Positions 59,723-64,000 of a stretch of 64,000 nucleotides of DNA are shown here, one piece after another (position 1 is the first letter of the stretch; the number at the start of each line of letters is the position of its first letter). Location: the NCBI RefSeq assembly GCF_000737325.1, contig NZ_CP011125.1, positions 3,596,001 to 3,660,000 on the forward strand, read 5' to 3'. The notes beneath the pieces are model-generated. The model had not been told where the DNA came from and did not search any database. It worked only from the letters and a program-made list of their open reading frames with translations. Source of the stretch: Sandaracinus amylolyticus. GTDB taxonomy: Bacteria > Myxococcota_A > Polyangia > Polyangiales > Sandaracinaceae. A program made the position numbers and the translations under genes.

Positions 59723-62219
59723 AGTCGTCCACGCAGCGCCCCATGCGGCAGCGCTCGTCGCGGCCACATCGCACGCCACACGCGCCGCAGTGGCTCTCGC
59801 TGTCGAGGATGCGCGTCTCGCACCCGTCGTCGATGCGCCCGTTGCAGTCGCGACGATCGGGGCGCGTGCACATCGCGATCGCGCACGTCCCGGTGCTGCA
59901 GGTCGGCATCGCGTCGGGGCCCACCGTGCATCGCGCGCCGCACGCGCCGCAGCTCGTGAGCGTGTCGAGGCGCGTCTCGCAGCCCGCCATCGCCGGATCG
60001 CAGTCGCCGTAGAGCGCGTTGCACGCCATCCCGCACGCGCCGCTCGCGCACGTCGCGGTCGCGTTGGGGAAGGGGCCGCACGCCGCGTTGCACGCGCCGC
60101 AGTGCGCGAGCGTGCGCAGGCTCTGCTCGCACCCGGGCATCGCCGCGTCGCAGTCGCCCCACTCGGGGTCGCACGCGATCATCGTGCACGTGCCGCTCGC
60201 GCACGTCTCGCTCGCGTGCAGCAGGTCGCACGAGGCGCGGCACTCGCCGCAGCTCGTGAGCGTGTCGAGCGCGGTCTCGCAGCCGTCGCTCGCCATGCCG
60301 TTGCAGTCGCCCCATCCGGGCTCGCACGCGCCGAGCGTGCACGTGCCGGTCGCGCACGACTCCGCCGCGTTCGGGAGCGCGCACGCGACGCCGCATCCGC
60401 CGCAGTCGGTCAGCGTGTCGATGCGCGTCTCGCAGCCGGTGCTCGTCGTGCCGTCGCAGTCGGCGGTGCCGGGGTCGCACGTCGAGATCGCGCAGCGACC
60501 GCCGGCGCAGGTCTCGTTCGCGCCGGGCAGATCACAGAGCTCGTGGCACGCGCCGCAGTCGGTCAGCGTGTCGAGCGGCGTCTCGCAGCCGTTCTCGACG
60601 ACGCCGTCGCAGTCGTCCCAGCCGGGATCGCACGCCGCGATGCCGCACGTGCCCGTCGCGCACTGCGCGGTGGCATGCGGGGGCGCGCACGCGCGACCGC
60701 ATGCGCCGCAGTGATCGAGGCTCGTCGCGAGATCCGCGCACTCGGTGCCGCAGAGCGTCTCGCCCGCGCCGCACGCGCTGCGGCACGCGCGCGCACCGCC
60801 CACCTCGCTGCAGAGCGGCGTCGGCGCGACGCACGCGACGTCGCACGCGCCGCAGTGGCTCGCGGTCTCGAGGCTCGTCTCGCATCCCGGGATGCTCGCG
60901 TCGCACTCGCCCCAGCCCGGATCGCACGCGACGATCTCGCAGGTGCCGGTGCTGCACGTCTCGCTCGCGTGCGCCAGCGCGCAGGCACGCCCGCACGTCC
61001 CGCAGTCCGCGAGCGTGTCGAGCGGCGTCTCGCAGCCGTCGCTCAGCATGCCGTTGCAGTCGCCCCAGCCGCTCTCGCACGCGCCGATCGCACAGCGTCC
61101 GGCGACGCACGCCGGGCTCCCGTTCGCCGGGATCGGGCACTCGACGTCGCAGCCGCCGCAGTCGGTCACGGTGTCGATCGGCGCCTCGCATCCGTTCGAG
61201 GCGATGCCGTCGCAGCTCGCGAACCCGCTCGCGCACGCGATGAACCCGCACGTGCCGCCGGCGCAGCTCGGCGCGGCGTTGGCCGGCTCGCAGCGCGCCT
61301 CGCACGCGCCGCAGTGCGCGAGATCGTCGAGGCGCTGCTCGCACCCGGTCTCGACGCGATCGTCGCAGTCGCGGAAGCCGGGCGCGCACGACTGCACGGC
61401 GCACACCGTGCCGAAGCAGTCGGGCGTGCCGTGCTCGACGGTGCACTCGCGGCCGCACTCGCCGCACATCGTCAGCGAGTCGAGCGGCGTCTCGCAGCCC
61501 GTCCGCACCTCGCCGTCGCAGTTGCCGAAGCCCTCGCTGCACGCGATGCCGCACTGTCCGTCGACGCACGCGGGCGTCGAGTTGCCGAACGACGGGCAGC
61601 GGCGATCACACGCGCCGCAGTGCGCCGCGTTCGTCTGCAGATCGATGCCCTCGTCGATGCGCTCGTCGCAGTCGTCGTCGATGCCGTTGCAGAGCTCGAC
61701 CGAAAGGCAGCCGTCGCCCGTGCTGCCGTCGGCATCGAGCCGCGGGATGGTTCCGTCGTAGTCCTGGAGCTCGGTCGCGTCGACGAGCACCGCGCGACAC
61801 GTGCCGTGCTCGCACGTCGTGTCGCCCGCGCACGACACGCCCGCGCACGCGCGCTCGAGATGGAGCGTGAGCACCAGCGTCTGGCCCGTGACCATGAACG
61901 CGCGCGCGCGACGCTCGACGATCGCGGTCCCCTCGTGCAGCGCTCGCGCGGTCACCGCGACCGGGCCGAGCGCGCCGCCGCGGTGCACGACGCCGAGCGT
62001 CGCGGGGATCGTGATCGCCGCGTCGCCCGAGAGCTCTCCCGCGACCCGCTGCATCGTGCCGTCGGGCGCGAGCACCTCGATCTCGACCGAGGTCGCCTCC
62101 GCGGGGATCGCGAGGTCGGTGTCGGCGACGACGATCAGCTGCGTGAGCGGGCGCTCGTTGCATGCGACGAGCATCACCGCGGCGAGCGCCGCGGTCGCGA
62201 GCGGGAGCGCGCGCGTCAT
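59721..62219 (-). CDS. large Cys-rich repeat lipoprotein with MopE-type motif
   Basis: 832-residue surface lipoprotein. The lipobox is MLVACN (~20). An N-terminal beta domain (~25-135) is followed by a MopE-like metal motif (CNGIDDDCDERIDEG) and about a dozen Cys-rich repeats of ~48-50 residues. Each repeat has the pattern C-x-P/S-G-W/F-x-D-C-D/N-G, then GCE and LDTLTDCGACG-type blocks. The Cys count is even and high, so many disulfides and an extracellular place are likely. Such proteins are typical of myxobacterial envelopes, with structural or metal-binding roles proposed. ATG 62219 has GGAG 8 bases upstream; it overlaps the preceding gene by ATGA, so the two products probably interact. 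Confidence 0.85.
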   Translation of the reverse strand: MTRALPLATAALAAVMLVACNERPLTQLIVVADTDLAIPAEATSVEIEVLAPDGTMQRVAGELSGDAAITIPATLGVVHRGGALGPVAVTARALHEGTAIVERRARAFMVTGQTLVLTLHLERACAGVSCAGDTTCEHGTCRAVLVDATELQDYDGTIPRLDADGSTGDGCLSVELCNGIDDDCDERIDEGIDLQTNAAHCGACDRRCPSFGNSTPACVDGQCGIACSEGFGNCDGEVRTGCETPLDSLTMCGECGRECTVEHGTPDCFGTVCAVQSCAPGFRDCDDRVETGCEQRLDDLAHCGACEARCEPANAAPSCAGGTCGFIACASGFASCDGIASNGCEAPIDTVTDCGGCDVECPIPANGSPACVAGRCAIGACESGWGDCNGMLSDGCETPLDTLADCGTCGRACALAHASETCSTGTCEIVACDPGWGECDASIPGCETSLETASHCGACDVACVAPTPLCSEVGGARACRSACGAGETLCGTECADLATSLDHCGACGRACAPPHATAQCATGTCGIAACDPGWDDCDGVVENGCETPLDTLTDCGACHELCDLPGANETCAGGRCAISTCDPGTADCDGTTSTGCETRIDTLTDCGGCGVACALPNAAESCATGTCTLGACEPGWGDCNGMASDGCETALDTLTSCGECRASCDLLHASETCASGTCTMIACDPEWGDCDAAMPGCEQSLRTLAHCGACNAACGPFPNATATCASGACGMACNALYGDCDPAMAGCETRLDTLTSCGACGARCTVGPDAMPTCSTGTCAIAMCTRPDRRDCNGRIDDGCETRILDSESHCGACGVRCGRDERCRMGRCVDD

Positions 62220-63055
62220 CGTCCGATCTCCACCCAGCCGAGGGTTCCGTCGAAGGGCGCGGGCTCCTGCGCGGGCGCCGCGAGCACGACGCCGACCACC
62301 ACCGCCGCCGCGACGACGAGCACGCCGCCCGCGACGCCGAGCGCGATCCACGTTCCGTCGTCGCCGCCCTCGCTCGGCGCGACGTCGCGCGCGCCGGTCG
62401 CGTCGAACGCGGTCTGGGCCGCGGCCTCGGGGGCGATCGCGCTCGCCGTGGCACGCGCGGGGCGCGCCGGGATCTCGAGCTCGATCTCCTCGGTCGCGCC
62501 GGGATCGATGTGCACGCGCGCGCTCGCGACGATCTCGCCGTCGCGCCGCGCCTCGAGCACGTGCTCGCCCGGATCGACGGGCGCCGCGGTGCCGAGCAGC
62601 GACGACGCCAGCTCGTGCGTGCCCAGCGCCACCTCCACGTCCTCGTGCGGCCCGCGCAGGTGCACGGCGAGCCGTCCGATCCGCGGCTCCGCGTCGCGGA
62701 TCACGCGCGCTGCATCGGCGCGCACGTTCGCGGCCACGCTCTCGTCGCGCACCAGGCGGCGCAGGATCTCGGTGCCCTCGACGAGCCGTCCCGACTCGAC
62801 GAGCGCGTGCCCGAGGTTGTACGCGATCACCGCGGACGCTCGGAGCTCGTGGGCGCGCGCGAACCGATCGGCGGCGCACGTCCAGTCGCTGCGGTCCGCG
62901 CACGCGACGCCTTCCTGGAAGAGCGCTCTCGCCGCGGCGGTGTCTCGCACCGAGGCATCCTGCGCGGCAGCGCTCGATCGAGGGACCGCGATCGCGAGCG
63001 CGGCCGCCAGCCACACGCCTCCCACACCGAGGCGTGCCCAACGGGGTGTCACCAC
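62216..63055 (-). CDS. exported TPR/PEGA-like protein
   Basis: 279 residues. The signal peptide ends near SSAAAQDA (~33). A TPR-like helical region (~38-110) contains ALFQEGVACADRSDWTCAADRFARAHEL and SAVIAYNLGHALVESGRL. A PEGA-like beta domain (~125-195, GEHVLEARRDGEIVASARV) follows, and near the C-terminus is a hydrophobic helix (WIALGVAGGVLVVAAAVVVG). It is therefore envelope-anchored with a short tail. The combination is common in myxobacterial proteins with unknown roles. GTG 63055, with another GTG in frame beside it. Coupled with the Cys-rich lipoprotein by ATGA and divergent from the FHA gene across 44 bp. Confidence 0.75.
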   Translation of the reverse strand: MVTPRWARLGVGGVWLAAALAIAVPRSSAAAQDASVRDTAAARALFQEGVACADRSDWTCAADRFARAHELRASAVIAYNLGHALVESGRLVEGTEILRRLVRDESVAANVRADAARVIRDAEPRIGRLAVHLRGPHEDVEVALGTHELASSLLGTAAPVDPGEHVLEARRDGEIVASARVHIDPGATEEIELEIPARPARATASAIAPEAAAQTAFDATGARDVAPSEGGDDGTWIALGVAGGVLVVAAAVVVGVVLAAPAQEPAPFDGTLGWVEIGR

Positions 63056-63099
63056 GCTTTCGATCTTCGCTGGTTGCGATTAGATTGCAAGACCGCGTC

Positions 63100-63891
63100 A
63101 TGGCTCGATTCCGGCTGCGACTGCAGGATCGTGAGATCGCGCTGCCCGCGGGGGGAGAGCTGGTGGTAGGACGGGATGCGACCGTCGCCGACGTGGCGCT
63201 CGACGATCGTCTGGTGTCGCGGCGTCACGCGGCGTTCCGCTGTCACGGTGACGACGAGCTCGAGATCGTCGATCTCGAGAGCCTCAACGGCGTGCGCGTC
63301 AACGACGTGCCGGTGAAGGGCGTCAGGGCGCTCGGCCATCGAGATCGCGTGCAGATCGGCGCGCACGTGTTCCTCGTGGTCGACCAGCGGAGAGAGCATC
63401 GCAGCAACGCTCCGACGACCCGCGGCTCGATGCGTACGGCGTCCGCGACGCGTCCGACGCCGCGCGCACAGCGCGCGATCGTGACCCCGCTCGACACCAT
63501 CGCGCAGGCGCTCGCGGACGACGATCTCTCCGCTGCGGTCGTCGCGATGGACGCGGTGATCGCGCGCTACGGCGATCCGTCCGAGGCGCTGATGCCAGGC
63601 GAGCTCGGTCGCGTCGTCGAGCTGCTGCTCGCGCTCTCGGAGCGCACGGGCGACATGCGCTTCTTCGATCGTGTCTTCCAGATCCACACCGGGCGGCGGC
63701 TCGTGATCGACGGCGCGAGCATCGACGCGATCCAGAACGCGCTCCCGCACCTCGAGCGCGCGAGCTCGCAGGGGCTCGACACGTACCTCGCCGCGATGGG
63801 CGCGCGCGGCGCGACGCTCTCGCCGCAGGAGCAAGTGCGGCTGCGCCGCATCGCCGCGCTGACCCGACGCGTGGGCAAGGGCAAGGCGTGA
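63100..63891 (+). CDS. FHA-domain protein
   Basis: 263 residues. The N-terminal FHA domain (~1-92) has the phosphothreonine-binding pattern VVGRDATVADVALDDRLVSRRHAAF (Arg, Ser-Arg-Arg-His) and LESLNGVRVNDVPV (Asn-Gly). A Thr/Arg linker follows, then a helical domain (~125-255) without recognised family. FHA binds phospho-Thr peptides in the cytoplasm. The next gene, overlapping by GTGA, begins as a Ser/Thr kinase, so the two are a likely signalling pair. ATG 63100; the ~44-bp divergent gap must hold the promoters of both directions. Confidence 0.88.
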   Translation: MARFRLRLQDREIALPAGGELVVGRDATVADVALDDRLVSRRHAAFRCHGDDELEIVDLESLNGVRVNDVPVKGVRALGHRDRVQIGAHVFLVVDQRREHRSNAPTTRGSMRTASATRPTPRAQRAIVTPLDTIAQALADDDLSAAVVAMDAVIARYGDPSEALMPGELGRVVELLLALSERTGDMRFFDRVFQIHTGRRLVIDGASIDAIQNALPHLERASSQGLDTYLAAMGARGATLSPQEQVRLRRIAALTRRVGKGKA

Positions 63892-64000
63892 CGCGCTCGA
63901 CGATCCACGCGATCCGGCCGAGCGAGGTCGAGCGCGCGCCGGTGGGCGTCCCCGGCGTCATCCTCGGCGGCAAATACCGGCTCGACGAGGCGATCGCGCG
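63888..64000 (+). CDS. Ser/Thr protein kinase, N-terminal fragment (cut by window edge)
   Basis: Only the first ~37 residues lie in the window. GTG 63888 overlaps the FHA stop (GTGA). The sequence ends in VILGGKYRLDEAIA, which fits the beginning of the glycine-rich loop of bacterial Hanks-type kinases (GKYRLxxxIG pattern). The catalytic loop and all later domains are outside, so activity and membrane anchoring cannot be judged. The assignment is supported by the FHA neighbour. Confidence 0.7.
   Translation, partial: MTRSTIHAIRPSEVERAPVGVPGVILGGKYRLDEAIA

Noticed and set aside
59790-63083. 1097-codon plus frame
   Set aside because: Shadow of the Cys-rich lipoprotein; the Cys/Gly periodicity makes sense only on the minus strand.
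1-64000. tRNA or rRNA genes, insertion sequences, prophage
   Set aside because: No T-arm-like GTTCRA context with a cloverleaf, no rRNA stretch, no transposase or phage protein recognised.

Overview
The window is very GC-rich DNA with tightly packed genes, many GTG starts and frequent 4-base ATGA/GTGA/TTGA overlaps. Several family markers point to a myxobacterium (Myxococcota, probably Polyangiales, possibly a Sandaracinus-like genus). These are a TIGR02265-type protein, two PilZ proteins with intact c-di-GMP motifs, MopE-type Asp/Cys metal-binding motifs, a MYXO-CTERM-like tail on a secreted M23 peptidase, Cys-rich repeat lipoproteins, a CheA with a fused receiver, and an FHA gene followed by a Ser/Thr kinase. 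The genus is a guess; the phylum is a stronger inference.

Left part (1-14100): the end of argC, a metallophosphoesterase and a PilZ protein are followed by a coupled run of TIGR02265 protein, ThDP (acetolactate-synthase-like) enzyme, KAS III-like enzyme with an altered active site, and hybrid histidine kinase. A repeat-rich convergent gap then leads to a second PilZ gene and a GT39-type membrane glycosyltransferase on the minus strand, an M23 peptidase, a seven-unit 41-bp tandem array and a threonine-dehydratase-like enzyme.

Middle (14100-34600): a 631-bp spacer full of hairpins precedes a SWIM/SNF2 helicase. Next come a PD-(D/E)XK (Rpn-like) protein, three small unknown genes, uppP, a secreted M23/MopE/MYXO-CTERM protein with a lipoprotein partner, a reduced DnaJ-like protein and an acetoacetate-decarboxylase-like/SDR pair. 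A complete chemosensory operon follows: cheW, cheR with an apparent -1 frameshift, cheW, MCP, cheA-REC, cheB, REC-histidine kinase.

Right part (34800-64000): this begins with a 2601-residue TPR protein and a convergent gap holding a large imperfect palindrome and three copies of a short palindrome. Then come a DprE1/DprE2-like pair, LysR/TSUP divergent genes, a small Excalibur protein, a Dph6-like ATPase, three 81-bp tandem repeats, a TonB-dependent receptor, a polytopic membrane protein, an SDR/acyltransferase pair and lexA. A VIT-VWA, DUF4349 and lipoprotein cluster, a large Cys-rich lipoprotein with a TPR-like partner, an FHA protein and the start of a Ser/Thr kinase end the window.

No rRNA, tRNA, insertion sequence, prophage or CRISPR array was recognised. 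The least explained items are the ThDP/KAS III/kinase operon, the structured spacer at 14098-14728, and small hairpin repeat families. Two of those families recur at separate sites, one of them with a compensatory base-pair change.
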